DNA of 64,000 nt from Lachnospiraceae bacterium (GCA_009774215.1 VSNH01000005.1:1-64000), one strand, 5' to 3'. Shown: positions 53,508-63,702, counted from the first letter of the stretch. Notes: generated from the sequence alone by a model not told the origin. Translations and numbers: made by a program.

Positions 53508-54959
53508 ATGGAATTTGAATGGTTAAATTCCCGGATTGCGGATGAGACGATGGAGCTTGTCCTGCTCTTCAATGAGGAGGGAAGCATACTTTACGGCAAT
53601 CAGACGGCGGCGGCCAGACTGGAATATGACCGGGATAAACTGACCAGGTGCACGATGTCCCAGATATTCCGGCAGGATTTTCCCAATTCGCCGGACGGTT
53701 TTATCACCTTTGTAAAGACGAGCATGAAGGGCGTTAAGGAGATGACGATGTACAGGAGCAACAACTCCTGTTTCTCTGTCAATGTCCGCATTTTTCCCGA
53801 GGATGGGATGGACGCCTATCTGCTTCTTGCGGAGGATATTTCCGCGCAGAAAAATATGAATATGCGGATCCGGGAGCTGAAGGAGAAGGAGAGCGAGAAC
53901 AACCGGGCGAGAAATGAGTTTACGGCGAACGTCACCCATGAGCTGCGCACACCCGTCAACGGCATAAAGGGACATGTGATGGAGCTCGTGGAGGAGGTCG
54001 AGGATCCAAGACAGAAAAAGACGCTCGATATTGTGCTTAGCTGCTGTGACAATATGCTGACGATCATCAATGACATTCTTGATTTTGCGAAGCTGGAATC
54101 CGGCAAATTCGTCATAGACGAAAAGCCCTTTGACTTTCAGGAAATGATGGATAAGGTGGTCGCAACCCACAGCGCGGTGGTGAATAAAAAGGAACTCCAC
54201 ATGAGCGTGGATATCGACGAGAAGATTCCAAGGAAGCTGATTGGCGACGAACTCCGTCTTGTCCAGATCCTGAATAATCTTTTGTCCAATGCCATCAAGT
54301 TTACCATGGTGGGCTATGTCAATCTGGTAGTTGGAATGACCAGAAGAGTCAATGACGAGGTTGAGCTGTTCTTTATGGTGAGGGACAGCGGCATCGGTAT
54401 TTCCCAGAAAGAGCAGGATCGCCTGTTCCAGAGTTTCAGCCAGGTGGATGCCTCGATCACGAGACGTTTCGGTGGAACGGGACTGGGGCTCGCCATCACG
54501 AAACAGCTTGTGGAACTGATGAACGGCGACATCCATGTGGAAAGCGAAAAGGGGAAGGGGAGCACATTTTCTTTTTCCGTGAAATTGAAGAGCGAACAGG
54601 TGCTCGACGATAAGCAGAGTCAGGTCTATGTGAACTGGTCTGAGTATATGAAAGAAGGGGAAGGACAGAATGTGGATCGCCTCATGCAGTTCGGGGAGGC
54701 GGAAAACAGAGAAGAGTTGAAGAAGCGCATGGATAAGCTGGTGCTTTCGATAGAGATGGGCGCGTGGGACAAGGCGGAACTTCTCGCCTCTACGCTAAAG
54801 GCGTTGATCGAGTCGTCGGGAGACGACGATCTGAAGCGGCAGGAGCTGCGCATGGAGATGGCGATCAGAAAAGCCAATTATGACAAGAGCATGGATATGT
54901 ACGGCAGGCTCAAGGACGCCATCACGGAGCGGATCGGGGATCTGTGGAACGCAGAATAG
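53508..54959 (+). CDS. PAS-domain cytosolic histidine kinase
   Basis: A 483-residue soluble kinase. A PAS domain (about 8-115) is followed by a coiled coil, the H-box FTANVTHELRTPVNGIKGH (His144), and the ATPase domain (NNLLSNAIKFT, DSGIGIS, GTGLGLAIT). A helical C-terminal part of about 95 residues has no clear motif. There is no receiver, so it could feed the free-standing Hpt or the REC-HD proteins. AAGGAGG from the repeat edge gives the ribosome site. Confidence 0.92.
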   Translation: MEFEWLNSRIADETMELVLLFNEEGSILYGNQTAAARLEYDRDKLTRCTMSQIFRQDFPNSPDGFITFVKTSMKGVKEMTMYRSNNSCFSVNVRIFPEDGMDAYLLLAEDISAQKNMNMRIRELKEKESENNRARNEFTANVTHELRTPVNGIKGHVMELVEEVEDPRQKKTLDIVLSCCDNMLTIINDILDFAKLESGKFVIDEKPFDFQEMMDKVVATHSAVVNKKELHMSVDIDEKIPRKLIGDELRLVQILNNLLSNAIKFTMVGYVNLVVGMTRRVNDEVELFFMVRDSGIGISQKEQDRLFQSFSQVDASITRRFGGTGLGLAITKQLVELMNGDIHVESEKGKGSTFSFSVKLKSEQVLDDKQSQVYVNWSEYMKEGEGQNVDRLMQFGEAENREELKKRMDKLVLSIEMGAWDKAELLASTLKALIESSGDDDLKRQELRMEMAIRKANYDKSMDMYGRLKDAITERIGDLWNAE

Positions 54960-54972
54960 CAGGAGGGAAACT

Positions 54973-56049
54973 ATGGAAAATGAAAATGTGAAGAGAAATG
55001 CACCTGCCATTCTGATTGTGGATGATATCAGCGTGAATGTGACCATTTTGGAAAATATTCTCACACATGAGGGGTACGAGGCATTGACGGCTTTAAGCGT
55101 GCAGGAGGCGCTGGAGCTGATGAAGCAGACCCGGCCGGATCTCATTCTCTCGGACTTGTCCATGCCGGAGATAGACGGGCTGGAGTTCTGCAGGATGTTA
55201 AAGAGCGATCAGGCCACCAGAGACATACCCTTTATCTTTATCACGGTATTAAATACCAGCAAGGAGAAGGAGGAGGCGTTTCTGGCGGGAGCCGTGGATT
55301 TCATACCGAAACCTTTTGACAATATTGAGGTTCTGATGCGGGTAAACAACCATCTGGGCAGCTACCGTATGCAGCAGGAAATGGCGGACTACAACCGCAT
55401 GATGCACCGCCTTGTGGAAGATCAGAAGAATCAGATTGAGAGGGAGCACGCCAATGTGCTTGGCGCTCTCTCGAGGATTATGAAAAAGAAGGACGACGAT
55501 AGGGGGCTGCATCGGGGTAATGTGAGCTATAACTGCAAACTTCTTGCGCAGGGGATGCAGTTTTCCCCGGCCTATGAGGACGAGGTTACAGATGAGTTTG
55601 TGGAAAACATCGGCATGGCGTCCAGACTCCACGACGTGGGAAGACTTCTTATGTCGGAAGAGGAGATCGCGGACGACGGCGGGCCGGAAAGACAGAATTT
55701 GGAATACATAAAAAGATGTACGGAATTTGGGCAGGAAATAATCGGCGAGTTTGCCGTGGAGCAGGAGAGCGGCGGCGCGCTGGAGATGACGAGACAGATT
55801 GCCAAATGCCATCATGCGCGCTGGGACGGCTCGGGATATCCGGCGCTGTCAGGGAAGGATATCCCGCTGGAAGCGCGGATTGTGGCGGTGGCCAACGATT
55901 TTGACGAGATGACGGCACCCGGGTATGGAGAGGCTGCCTGCTCCCCGGAAGAAGGACAAAAGAGGATCAGCGAAAGGAGTGGCATTTATTATGATCCCGA
56001 TGTTATACAGGTCTTTGACAAACTTTGGAACCGGATGAGAACAAATTGA
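54973..56049 (+). CDS. Response regulator with degenerate HD-GYP domain
   Basis: A 358-residue protein. The receiver (about 10-130) has VDDIS and phosphoacceptor Asp61 (LSDLSMPEIDG). The output domain keeps RLHDVGR (K of HDxGK replaced by R) and CHHARWDGSGYP (the E of HHE replaced by A). It may be impaired or act on another ligand. GGAGGG precedes 54973, 13 bases after the kinase gene, so they are cotranscribed. Confidence 0.88.
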   Translation: MENENVKRNAPAILIVDDISVNVTILENILTHEGYEALTALSVQEALELMKQTRPDLILSDLSMPEIDGLEFCRMLKSDQATRDIPFIFITVLNTSKEKEEAFLAGAVDFIPKPFDNIEVLMRVNNHLGSYRMQQEMADYNRMMHRLVEDQKNQIEREHANVLGALSRIMKKKDDDRGLHRGNVSYNCKLLAQGMQFSPAYEDEVTDEFVENIGMASRLHDVGRLLMSEEEIADDGGPERQNLEYIKRCTEFGQEIIGEFAVEQESGGALEMTRQIAKCHHARWDGSGYPALSGKDIPLEARIVAVANDFDEMTAPGYGEAACSPEEGQKRISERSGIYYDPDVIQVFDKLWNRMRTN

Positions 56050-56104
56050 CTTTTATGAAATTGTGTGATTTAATAAAAGATGGTAATTTGGGGAGGTAAA
56101 AGAA

Positions 56105-56905
56105 ATGATTACCGACGGTGAGTTTCAAAGGATAGTTGGCTATGTGAAGCAACACTACGGCATTGATCTGAGCCAGAAAAGGGTGCTGGTGGGCGGACGG
56201 ATGGAGAATTATCTCGTTCGCAACGGTTATGCGAATTACAATGAATTTATGGCGAAGGTGGAGCACAATCCGAAGGGCAGCGAGGCCACGGATCTGGTGA
56301 ATATTCTGACCACGAACCATACATATTTTATGCGGGAGAGCGAGCATTTTGATTTTATGAAAGATGTGGCGCTGCCGTGGGCCAAAGCCAAGACAATGGG
56401 GACGAAGGATCTGAGAGTCTGGTGCGGCGCGTCTTCCACAGGGGAAGAGCCATATACGCTTGCCATGATTATTCAGGACTTTTTCGGTGTTGATCATACA
56501 TGGGACACCCGGCTTTTGGCGACGGATATTTCCATGAAGGTTCTGGCGCACGCTTCCAAGGGCGTATATTTGAAGGAGGATATCGAACCTCTGCCCGTAA
56601 ACTGGAAGCGGCATTACTTCAAGCAGCTCAGCCAGGATGAGTTTAGGGTGAAGGATGAACTGAAAAAGCAGGTGATTTTTAAGCAGTTTAATCTGATGGA
56701 TCCCATTACCTTTAAAAAGAAATTCCATATTGTATTTTTGCGGAACGTGATGATCTATTTTCAGGATGATATCAAATATCCGCTAATCAACCGGATTTAC
56801 GATCACATGGAGCCGGGCGGCTATCTCTTTATCGGGTTGACGGAGAGACTTGACCGCCAAATGGTAAAATTTAATTATGTTCAACCATCAATTTATAGAA
56901 AGTAG
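56105..56905 (+). CDS. cheR: Chemotaxis protein methyltransferase CheR
   Basis: A 266-residue methyltransferase adding methyl groups to glutamates of chemoreceptors. The N-terminal helical domain is followed by a SAM-binding Rossmann fold with WCGASSTGEEPYTLAM (near 100-115) and the NVMIYF motif (near 218). GGGGAGG precedes the ATG. Confidence 0.94.
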   Translation: MITDGEFQRIVGYVKQHYGIDLSQKRVLVGGRMENYLVRNGYANYNEFMAKVEHNPKGSEATDLVNILTTNHTYFMRESEHFDFMKDVALPWAKAKTMGTKDLRVWCGASSTGEEPYTLAMIIQDFFGVDHTWDTRLLATDISMKVLAHASKGVYLKEDIEPLPVNWKRHYFKQLSQDEFRVKDELKKQVIFKQFNLMDPITFKKKFHIVFLRNVMIYFQDDIKYPLINRIYDHMEPGGYLFIGLTERLDRQMVKFNYVQPSIYRK

Positions 56906-56916
56906 GAGTGCAGGAC

Positions 56917-57942
56917 ATGAGACCGATTAGAGTGTTGGTTGTGGATGATTCGCTGATGTTCCGCAAGCTGCTTGTGCAGGGATTGAATGCAGATCCCAAT
57001 ATCGAGGTTGTGGCTGATGTGGAAGATGTCTACGCGGCGAGAGATGCTATTCTCAAGTTTAAGCCGGACGTCATGACGCTGGATGTGGAAATGCCGAAGA
57101 TGAACGGCATAGAGTTTTTGAAGAGACTGATGCCTCAGTATCCGCTGCCGGTAGTGATGATCAGCTCGTTGAACAATAAGGTATTCGATGCGCTTGAGGC
57201 TGGCGCCGTAGATTTTGTCAATAAACCGTCCAATCTGACAAGGGATCAGTTAAATGATTTCTTAAGCCAGGAGCTGGCGGCAAAGGTAAAAATCGCCTCC
57301 ACAGCAAAGGTCGGCAAGCTGAAACGCGTGGACAGTACAGCCGTTATGAGTCATGTCACTCCGGTCGGCGGCAGAGACCGCATCGTTGCGATCGGCGCTT
57401 CCACGGGAGGAACGGAAGCGATCTTTGAGGTTGTGAAAAGATTTAAGAGGGATATTCCGGGCGTTGTCATTGTACAGCATATGCCGCCCGGGTTTACACA
57501 GATGTATGCGGACCGTCTGAACAACCAATGCGAGGTGGCTGTGAAGGAGGCCCAGACGGGGGACCGTGTGATGCAGGGGCAGGTGCTGATTGCGCCGGGC
57601 GACAGGCAGATGCGGCTCGTCAAGGTGGGAGACGGCTACCAGGTGGAGTGCCGGGGCACGGAAAAGGTGAGTGGGCACTGCCCTTCTGTGGACGTGTTGT
57701 TTAGCTCCGTGGCGAAGGCTGCCGGAAATAAAGCGGTAGGTGCGATTCTGACAGGCATGGGAGGCGACGGGGCGAAGGGGCTTTTGGAGATGAGGAATGC
57801 CGGCGCGCTGACAGTCGGGCAGGACGAGGCGACCTGTGTTGTTTACGGTATGCCCAAGGTTGCTTTCGATATCGGCGCGGTGCAGCAGCAGGCTCCGATT
57901 ACGGCAATTGCAGGGAAGATTTACAGCCTGTTGAGCAAATAG
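56917..57942 (+). CDS. cheB: Chemotaxis response regulator and methylesterase CheB
   Basis: A 341-residue protein. The receiver (1-120) has DD10-11 and phosphoacceptor Asp56. The methylesterase domain (about 150-340) has the catalytic Ser in GASTGGTEA, His in QHMPPGFT and Asp in GMGGDGAKG. ATG 56917 has AGGAG eight bases upstream and is preferred over a GTG at 56908. It removes receptor methyl groups in adaptation. Confidence 0.95.
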   Translation: MRPIRVLVVDDSLMFRKLLVQGLNADPNIEVVADVEDVYAARDAILKFKPDVMTLDVEMPKMNGIEFLKRLMPQYPLPVVMISSLNNKVFDALEAGAVDFVNKPSNLTRDQLNDFLSQELAAKVKIASTAKVGKLKRVDSTAVMSHVTPVGGRDRIVAIGASTGGTEAIFEVVKRFKRDIPGVVIVQHMPPGFTQMYADRLNNQCEVAVKEAQTGDRVMQGQVLIAPGDRQMRLVKVGDGYQVECRGTEKVSGHCPSVDVLFSSVAKAAGNKAVGAILTGMGGDGAKGLLEMRNAGALTVGQDEATCVVYGMPKVAFDIGAVQQQAPITAIAGKIYSLLSK

Positions 57943-57973
57943 ATACTACTTTGAAGAAAGGAGCTGAGCGCAT

Positions 57974-58366
57974 ATGAAAATTTTGTTGGCAGAGGATGAT
58001 TTCGCCAGCCGTAAGTTTATGGATAAGCAGCTCTCACGTTATGGAGAATGCGACGTGATGGTGGATGGCGAAGAGGCTGTGGATGCATTTATGATGGCGC
58101 TTGAGGACGGAGAGCCTTATGATCTGGCATGTCTGGATGTGATGATGCCGGTTATGGACGGCTATCAGGTATTGAAGGCGATCCGTGATATCGAGGCGCA
58201 GAAGGGCATTCCTAAGAGTAAGCGTGTGAAAGTCATTATGACAACGGCGCTGAATGACGAACGTAATGTAAAGATGGCGTTCGAGCTTGGATGCGAAGCC
58301 TATGCCGGGAAACCGATCGATATGGAGAAGTTTGAAAAGGTATTAAATAAGCTTGGGCTGATTTAG
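57974..58366 (+). CDS. cheY: Single-domain response regulator, CheY type
   Basis: A 130-residue receiver with EDD (6-8), phosphoacceptor in CLDVMMPVMDG (near 56) and a late KP pair (AGKPIDM, near 115). It probably carries the CheA signal, to the flagellar motor or another target. Its longer alpha-beta loop (SKRVKVIMTTAL) differs slightly from classical CheY, so another phosphorelay role is possible. Confidence 0.85.
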   Translation: MKILLAEDDFASRKFMDKQLSRYGECDVMVDGEEAVDAFMMALEDGEPYDLACLDVMMPVMDGYQVLKAIRDIEAQKGIPKSKRVKVIMTTALNDERNVKMAFELGCEAYAGKPIDMEKFEKVLNKLGLI

Positions 58367-58399
58367 GAAATCTGGAAATCCTTAAGATGAGGAGGAAAT

Positions 58400-60535
58400 A
58401 TGGCAGAAGAATTCAACACAGAAAGTATGCTTGACTTATTTTTATACGAGAGCGGACAGCTTTTGGAAAAATTGGAAGGCATAATATTGGAAAAACAGGA
58501 TGCTGATTGCTTCGATGATGCCGATATCAATGAGATTTTCCGCGTCATGCACACCATTAAAGGTTCCTCAGGCGTTTTGATGTATGAGAACATCACGAAA
58601 GTGACCCATAAACTGGAGGATGTGTTTTATTACCTGAGAGAATCCCATCCGGATAATGTGCCGCATATGGAGCTGGTGGAGAAGGTGCTTGCAGTATCGG
58701 ACTTTGTGACGGGCGAGCTCGACAAGCTGAAGAACGGCGACACGCCGGACGGTGACGAGAAACAACTGGTGGAGGATCTGGATGTGTTTCTTGGCCGTTT
58801 AAAGGGCGAGATCAAGAATCAGGGCATTCAGATGCCGCAGGCTAATAAGCATGTGGAGCCGACACAGTTCTATATCACGCCGGTGGCGGGTGACGACAGT
58901 CATTTTTATCGGATCTCGATTCATTACAGAAGTGATACGCAGATGAGCAATCTGAGGGCTTATTCGGCGACCTATGCCTTAAAAGAGGTGGCGGAGGATC
59001 TGCTTTACACGCCCGACGATATTCTGTCCAACGAGGCCAGTGCCGACGTGATTGTGGCGGAAGGTTTTCACATGCTGCTGCAGACAAAAAGCTCCAAGGA
59101 GGAAGTGATCGCGTTAATTGACAGCTCCGAGGCGGAGGAGATCAATTTCGACGAACTTACCAAAGAGGAGTACGGCAAGGCGCTTAGTGAATTTGGCCGA
59201 GAGGAAGCGGCAATGGAGGCTGCGCCGCCTGCGGCTGCAAAAGATAACGGTAATAAGGAAGCAAAGAAGGAAGGACCTAAGCCCGGCGATTATGTGGTTA
59301 AGACCAAGGAGGCCGGCAAAGGTAAGACGCTGGCGAAGAATCAGCCAAAGCAGCAGAGCATTATCAGCGTGAACGTGGAGAAGATGGACGCGCTGATGGA
59401 TCTGATCGGCGAGCTGGTGATCGCGGAGGCGGTGGTGCTGCAGAATCCGGATCTGAAAGTGCCGGGGCTGGAGCTTTCCAACTTCCAGAAGGCATCCGGG
59501 CAGCTTTCCAAGATTACGACGGAGCTGCAGGATGTCATTATGTCGATGCGCATGATGCCCCTTACCAATACGTTCCAAAAGATGCGCAGAATTGTATTTG
59601 ACGTGTCCAGAAAACTGGGTAAGGACATTGAGCTTGAGGTGATCGGTGAAAACACGGAAGTGGATAAGAATATCATCGAGCACATTACCGACCCGCTGAT
59701 GCATCTTGTGAGAAATTCCGTGGATCACGGTATAGAGGAGGATCCGGCTGACAGAACATCGGTCGGCAAACCTTCCAAGGGAAAGATCACACTGGAGGCG
59801 AAGAATGAGGGCGGTAAGGTTTATATCAGCGTTAAGGACGACGGCAAGGGTCTGAATAGAGATAAGCTGTACCAGAAGGCGCTTGATAAGGGACTTATTG
59901 AGAATAAGCCTATAAGTGAGTTTACGGATAAGGAAATCTTTCGGTTTATCACGCTGCCGGGCTTTTCCACCAAGGAGGAAGTTACCGAGTATTCCGGCAG
60001 AGGCGTGGGTATGGATGTGGTGGTGAAGAACATCCAGTCCATCAGTGGAAGACTTGATATTTCCAGCGTGGAGTTTGAGGGGTCGGAGATGACGCTGGTG
60101 ATCCCGCTTACGCTGGCGATTATCAACGGCATCGTGGTACAGGTAGGCAATTCCCCGTTTGTGATTGAGACGGCATCGATCAAGGAATTTGTGAGAGTGG
60201 GAGAAGACTCACTCATCAGTGAGCCGAGCGGCGAGGAATACATCGTACTGCGAGGGGAATGTTATCCCTTTATCCGCCTGAATGAAAGGTATGATCTGCC
60301 TGATTCAGTAGATAAGATTGAAGAAGGAATCATCGTTGTGTTAGAACATGAGGGCAGTCAGGTGTGCGTACTGATTGACAAACTGTTGCAGGAACAGGAG
60401 ATCGTGGTCAAACCGATTCCCCCGTATGTCAGAAAGGTCAAGGGCCTTTCGGGCTGTACGCAGCTTGGCGACGGAAGCATTGCACTGATCCTGGATATTG
60501 CCGGATTGCTGATGCATGACGGAGAAAGGAGATAG
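58400..60535 (+). CDS. cheA: Chemotaxis histidine kinase CheA
   Basis: A 711-residue kinase. P1 Hpt with His51 (MHTIKGSSG), a P2-like region (about 150-250), an Ala/Lys linker, P3 dimerisation helices (about 325-395), P4 ATPase (HLVRNSVDHGIEED, DDGKGLN, GRGVGMDVV) and P5 CheW-like (about 580-711). It phosphorylates CheY and CheB. GAGGAGG precedes the ATG; cheW follows after three bases. Confidence 0.96.
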   Translation: MAEEFNTESMLDLFLYESGQLLEKLEGIILEKQDADCFDDADINEIFRVMHTIKGSSGVLMYENITKVTHKLEDVFYYLRESHPDNVPHMELVEKVLAVSDFVTGELDKLKNGDTPDGDEKQLVEDLDVFLGRLKGEIKNQGIQMPQANKHVEPTQFYITPVAGDDSHFYRISIHYRSDTQMSNLRAYSATYALKEVAEDLLYTPDDILSNEASADVIVAEGFHMLLQTKSSKEEVIALIDSSEAEEINFDELTKEEYGKALSEFGREEAAMEAAPPAAAKDNGNKEAKKEGPKPGDYVVKTKEAGKGKTLAKNQPKQQSIISVNVEKMDALMDLIGELVIAEAVVLQNPDLKVPGLELSNFQKASGQLSKITTELQDVIMSMRMMPLTNTFQKMRRIVFDVSRKLGKDIELEVIGENTEVDKNIIEHITDPLMHLVRNSVDHGIEEDPADRTSVGKPSKGKITLEAKNEGGKVYISVKDDGKGLNRDKLYQKALDKGLIENKPISEFTDKEIFRFITLPGFSTKEEVTEYSGRGVGMDVVVKNIQSISGRLDISSVEFEGSEMTLVIPLTLAIINGIVVQVGNSPFVIETASIKEFVRVGEDSLISEPSGEEYIVLRGECYPFIRLNERYDLPDSVDKIEEGIIVVLEHEGSQVCVLIDKLLQEQEIVVKPIPPYVRKVKGLSGCTQLGDGSIALILDIAGLLMHDGERR

Positions 60536-60538
60536 TAC

Positions 60539-61081
60539 ATGGCGGAAGAGTTATTGAAAAAAGAAGAAACGGATGAGGCGGAAGGACTGTTGGAAGAGGA
60601 CGATTCCCAAAAAGGAATGTTTATGACGTTCCAGATAGGGAAGGAGTTCTTCGGCATAAGCATCAGCTATGTGAATGAAATCATAGCGATGCAGCCGATT
60701 GCCGCAATCCCCGAGGTGGACGATTATATTAAGGGATTGATCAATCTCCGAGGCAAGATTATTCCTGTGATTGATGTTCGCGTCAGATTTAAGATGGATC
60801 CGTGCGAATATACGGACAGGACGTGTATTATCGTTATTGATGTGAAATCAACCATGATCGGTCTGATTGTGGAGAGATTAGCGGATGTAGATACCATTGC
60901 GGAGGACAGTATCGCACCGCCGCCGTCCCTGGGAAGAAAGGAACATGAGCATAACAAATATGTTTTTGGACTGGCCAGAACAGGAGACAGAGTGACGCTC
61001 CTTCTCGATCCCGAGAAGCTGATTAAGCAGGACGATATTGTGGCAGCAATGGAAGAGGGCCGCAAGGAAGAACAATCATAA
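60539..61081 (+). CDS. cheW: Chemotaxis coupling protein CheW
   Basis: A 180-residue adaptor with the CheW SH3-like beta fold (FQIGKEFFGISI near 30, RGKIIPVIDVRVRF near 75). It links CheA to the chemoreceptor encoded next, 15 bases downstream. The N-terminal 20 residues are acidic and the C-terminal tail is longer than in small CheW proteins. Confidence 0.92.
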   Translation: MAEELLKKEETDEAEGLLEEDDSQKGMFMTFQIGKEFFGISISYVNEIIAMQPIAAIPEVDDYIKGLINLRGKIIPVIDVRVRFKMDPCEYTDRTCIIVIDVKSTMIGLIVERLADVDTIAEDSIAPPPSLGRKEHEHNKYVFGLARTGDRVTLLLDPEKLIKQDDIVAAMEEGRKEEQS

Positions 61082-61096
61082 AAAGGAGAATTCACC

Positions 61097-62878
61097 ATGA
61101 AGAAGAAATTTTCAATTAATGACATGACAGTCAGAAATAAGATTACTTTGTTTAGTGTTTTAATGCTGGGTTTAATGCTCATCATTTCAGCAGTGGGCTT
61201 ATGGTCCTCCAATATGGTAAATAAGGCGCGGACGAATCTGAACAACAGCGCGCTTGCGCAGTTCGATATCACGCAGGGATTTGCCGATTTCTGTAATATC
61301 AAGGTTCGTGTGCGCAACATCCTGTTTGTATACTATAGTGATCCCGACGCGCTGCAGCAGCAGGAGCAGATGATTGAGGAGTATAAGGCGGACGCCAGAA
61401 AGTATCTGGATCTTTTCGAGGAAAGAATGGTAAGTCTGTCTCCTGAAATTCAGGCGCAGTACCAGACTGTGGAGGATGAGATCAACTTATGGTATGAATC
61501 CACACAGAAGGATATTGATATGGCGAAGGCCGGGCAGGTAGATCAGGCGGTTAACGATCTGATCGTCAACGGCAAAGTGATCGCGGATGACGTGGAGAAC
61601 GGCCTCGTTGAACTGATTAACACGATAGAAGCGGACACCAAAGCGAAGGAAGCGACAATCCAGCAGCAGCTGGTTGGTTTGACAATTGTGCAGGTGGTTG
61701 TTATGGTACTGGCGGTTCTTATTACCATTATGTATTGCCTGTTCCTGATAAAAGCGATTACAAGACCTATGTCGAAGTTGTCTGTGGCGGCTAAGAAGAT
61801 GACCTTGGGCGATATTGATGTAGACTGTGAGAAGATTTACAATGACGATCTGGGCGAGCTGCTTGATGAGTTTGCGCAGATGGCGGATGCGATCAGGGAG
61901 CAGACCAGAATTACCGAGGCTATCTCCAAGGGCGATCTGAGCAGAGAGGCCAATCCCCGCAGCGACAGGGATGTACTTGGCAAGGCGATCGTCAGACTGC
62001 TTTCCGAGAACAACATGACATTGAGCAACGTAAAAGAGGCGAGCGCGCAGATTACCGTCGGCTCCGAGCAGGTAGCGAATGCCAGCCAGGCTCTGGCGCA
62101 GGGCTCCACAGAGCAGGCGAGCGCGATTCAGCAGGTAACCGCTTCCATGGACGAAGTGACACAGCGTACCAAGGCTAACGCGACAGAGGCAGGCGAAGCC
62201 AATGTTCTGGTACAGAACATCAAAGAGATGGCAACGTCCGGCAATGAGCAGATGAAGTCCATGATCGGTGCGATGGATGACATCAACGCATCCTCAGAGA
62301 CGATCTCCAAGATCATTAAAACCATTGATGATATCGCGTTCCAGACCAATATTCTGGCGCTGAATGCGGCGGTTGAGGCTGCGAGAGCAGGCGTACACGG
62401 CAAAGGCTTTGCGGTTGTGGCTGAGGAAGTGAGAAATCTGGCGGCGAAGAGTGCTGCAGCAGCCAGCGAGACGGCGGAGATGATCGACGATACGATCCAC
62501 AAGGTTGGCAATGGTACGAAGATTGCGCAGGATACGGCGAAGTCTCTGGACGAGATCGTAACCTCCATCGACGAGATTGTAGGTCTGATCAGCAACATTA
62601 CGACTTCCTCCAACGATCAGGCTACGGCGATCTCCCAGATCGATCAGGCGATCTCTCAGGTATCTACCGTGGTACAGACAAACGCGGCTACCAGCCAGCA
62701 GTGTGCGGCGGCCAGCGAGGAGCTTTCCAACCAGGCTGTTACTCTCAAGAACCTTATGGCGAGATATCAGCTCGCGACAAACAGCGGTATGGGTACCAGC
62801 AGCTTTGCGGAAGCTGCGCCTACATACAGCAGCGAGCCGACGATTTCTCTGGACGGAGATTACGACGACAAGTATTAA
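61097..62878 (+). CDS. Methyl-accepting chemotaxis protein
   Basis: A 593-residue receptor. Membrane segments at about 17-38 and 198-220 flank a four-helix-bundle sensor. A HAMP domain (about 220-275) leads to the cytoplasmic coiled coil with the hairpin motif [18 protein letters not shown] (near 438). It ends without the CheB/CheR-tethering pentapeptide. The ligand is unknown. It is the last gene of the chemotaxis run, before a terminator. Confidence 0.95.
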   Translation: MKKKFSINDMTVRNKITLFSVLMLGLMLIISAVGLWSSNMVNKARTNLNNSALAQFDITQGFADFCNIKVRVRNILFVYYSDPDALQQQEQMIEEYKADARKYLDLFEERMVSLSPEIQAQYQTVEDEINLWYESTQKDIDMAKAGQVDQAVNDLIVNGKVIADDVENGLVELINTIEADTKAKEATIQQQLVGLTIVQVVVMVLAVLITIMYCLFLIKAITRPMSKLSVAAKKMTLGDIDVDCEKIYNDDLGELLDEFAQMADAIREQTRITEAISKGDLSREANPRSDRDVLGKAIVRLLSENNMTLSNVKEASAQITVGSEQVANASQALAQGSTEQASAIQQVTASMDEVTQRTKANATEAGEANVLVQNIKEMATSGNEQMKSMIGAMDDINASSETISKIIKTIDDIAFQTNILALNAAVEAARAGVHGKGFAVVAEEVRNLAAKSAAAASETAEMIDDTIHKVGNGTKIAQDTAKSLDEIVTSIDEIVGLISNITTSSNDQATAISQIDQAISQVSTVVQTNAATSQQCAAASEELSNQAVTLKNLMARYQLATNSGMGTSSFAEAAPTYSSEPTISLDGDYDDKY

Positions 62879-62918
62879 GAAACGGGCAGACTGCGAAGGT
62901 CTGCACAACATAGAGGAG

Positions 62919-62952
62919 AGAGCCATTGTACCACTGTACAGCGGCTCTTTTC
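62919..62952 (+). terminator. Terminator of the chemotaxis operon
   Basis: AGAGCC (62919) pairs with GGCTCT (62943); an inner GTAC/GTAC extends it. Followed by TTTTCC. Confidence 0.75.
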
Positions 62953-63013
62953 CTGTCTGTGGGGATGCGGGGCGGGTGGTGTGTACGGAAAGAAGAAAAT
63001 ATGCGGCAAACCC

Positions 63014-63042
63014 TTGACATTTTCCGAAAAACTATATATAAT
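63014..63042 (+). promoter_or_regulatory. Promoter for tRNA-Arg
   Basis: TTGACA at 63014 and TATAAT at 63037, perfect consensus boxes with a 17-base spacer. Confidence 0.88.
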
Positions 63043-63095
63043 TTCATATGTTGCCGGGGTGTTCTGTTTATATGACAGGGTGCGCGGCAGAACGG

Positions 63096-63169
63096 GTGCG
63101 TTTAGCTCAGCTGGATAGAGCGTTTGGCTACGGACCAAAAGGTCGGGGGTTCGAATCCTCTAACGCACG
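63096..63169 (+). tRNA. tRNA-Arg (anticodon ACG)
   Basis: A 74-base cloverleaf. The acceptor arms GTGCGTT and AACGCAC pair fully, discriminator G. The D loop AGCTCAGCTGGATAGAGC and the T arm GGGGGTTCGAATCCTC are normal. The anticodon loop CTACGGA gives ACG, read as ICG for CGU, CGC and CGA. The CCA end is not encoded. Confidence 0.97.
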
Positions 63170-63185
63170 CTACTTTTTAAGAGGC

Positions 63186-63220
63186 GGAAATGCTGATAAA
63201 TGGGCATTTCCCTTTTTTTT
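63186..63220 (+). terminator. tRNA transcript terminator
   Basis: GGAAATGC (63186) pairs with GCATTTCC (63204), then eight T's. Confidence 0.9.
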
Positions 63221-63290
63221 GAAAGTATTTGTTGCGAGGTGCCTTATTGAGTTGCCTTTTTCTGCATAATTCAGCATGATTTCATTTTTA

Positions 63291-63319
63291 TTGCAATTCT
63301 ATTGACAATAAATTATAAT
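63291..63319 (+). promoter_or_regulatory. Promoter for the small membrane protein gene
   Basis: TTGCAA at 63291 and TATAAT at 63314, 17-base spacer. An alternative TTGACA at 63302 has a 15-base spacer to TATAGT. Confidence 0.6.
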
Positions 63320-63364
63320 ACCTATAGTGTCATATACAGAAAGATGAATGATGAGGAAGAAAAA

Positions 63365-63676
63365 ATGGACGGAAACAATTATGTAAGCAGTACTTCAAAC
63401 GGAAATGAACCAGGAAAGGGCGCGGCGATCGCCAGTCTGGTGCTGGGAATCGTTTCAATCGCTATGTGGTTTTTCGGAATGGGAGCGCTGATTGGCCTTA
63501 TTACAGGCATTATCGGTTTGATCTGCGCATCCAGTGCGAAAAAAGCAGGCTTTGTCGGCGGCATGAGGACGGCAGGTTTTGTATGCTCTCTGATCGGCGT
63601 GATCGGCAGTGCGCTTGTCTTTGTGGCGTGCGTGGCATGTGTCGGTGTTTTAGGAACCGCGGCTGCGTTGAGCTAA
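63365..63676 (+). CDS. Small DUF4190-like membrane protein
   Basis: A 103-residue protein with a Gly/Ala-rich double membrane hairpin: segments at about 20-55 (AIASLVLGIVSIAMWFFG) and 65-100. The soluble N-terminus is Asn/Ser-rich. This matches DUF4190 and related two-helix proteins of unknown function. GAGG eight bases before 63365 favours this start over 63344 or 63302. Confidence 0.75.
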   Translation: MDGNNYVSSTSNGNEPGKGAAIASLVLGIVSIAMWFFGMGALIGLITGIIGLICASSAKKAGFVGGMRTAGFVCSLIGVIGSALVFVACVACVGVLGTAAALS

Positions 63677-63702
63677 GGCTGCGCTGACAAGGACTGCCTG
63701 AG

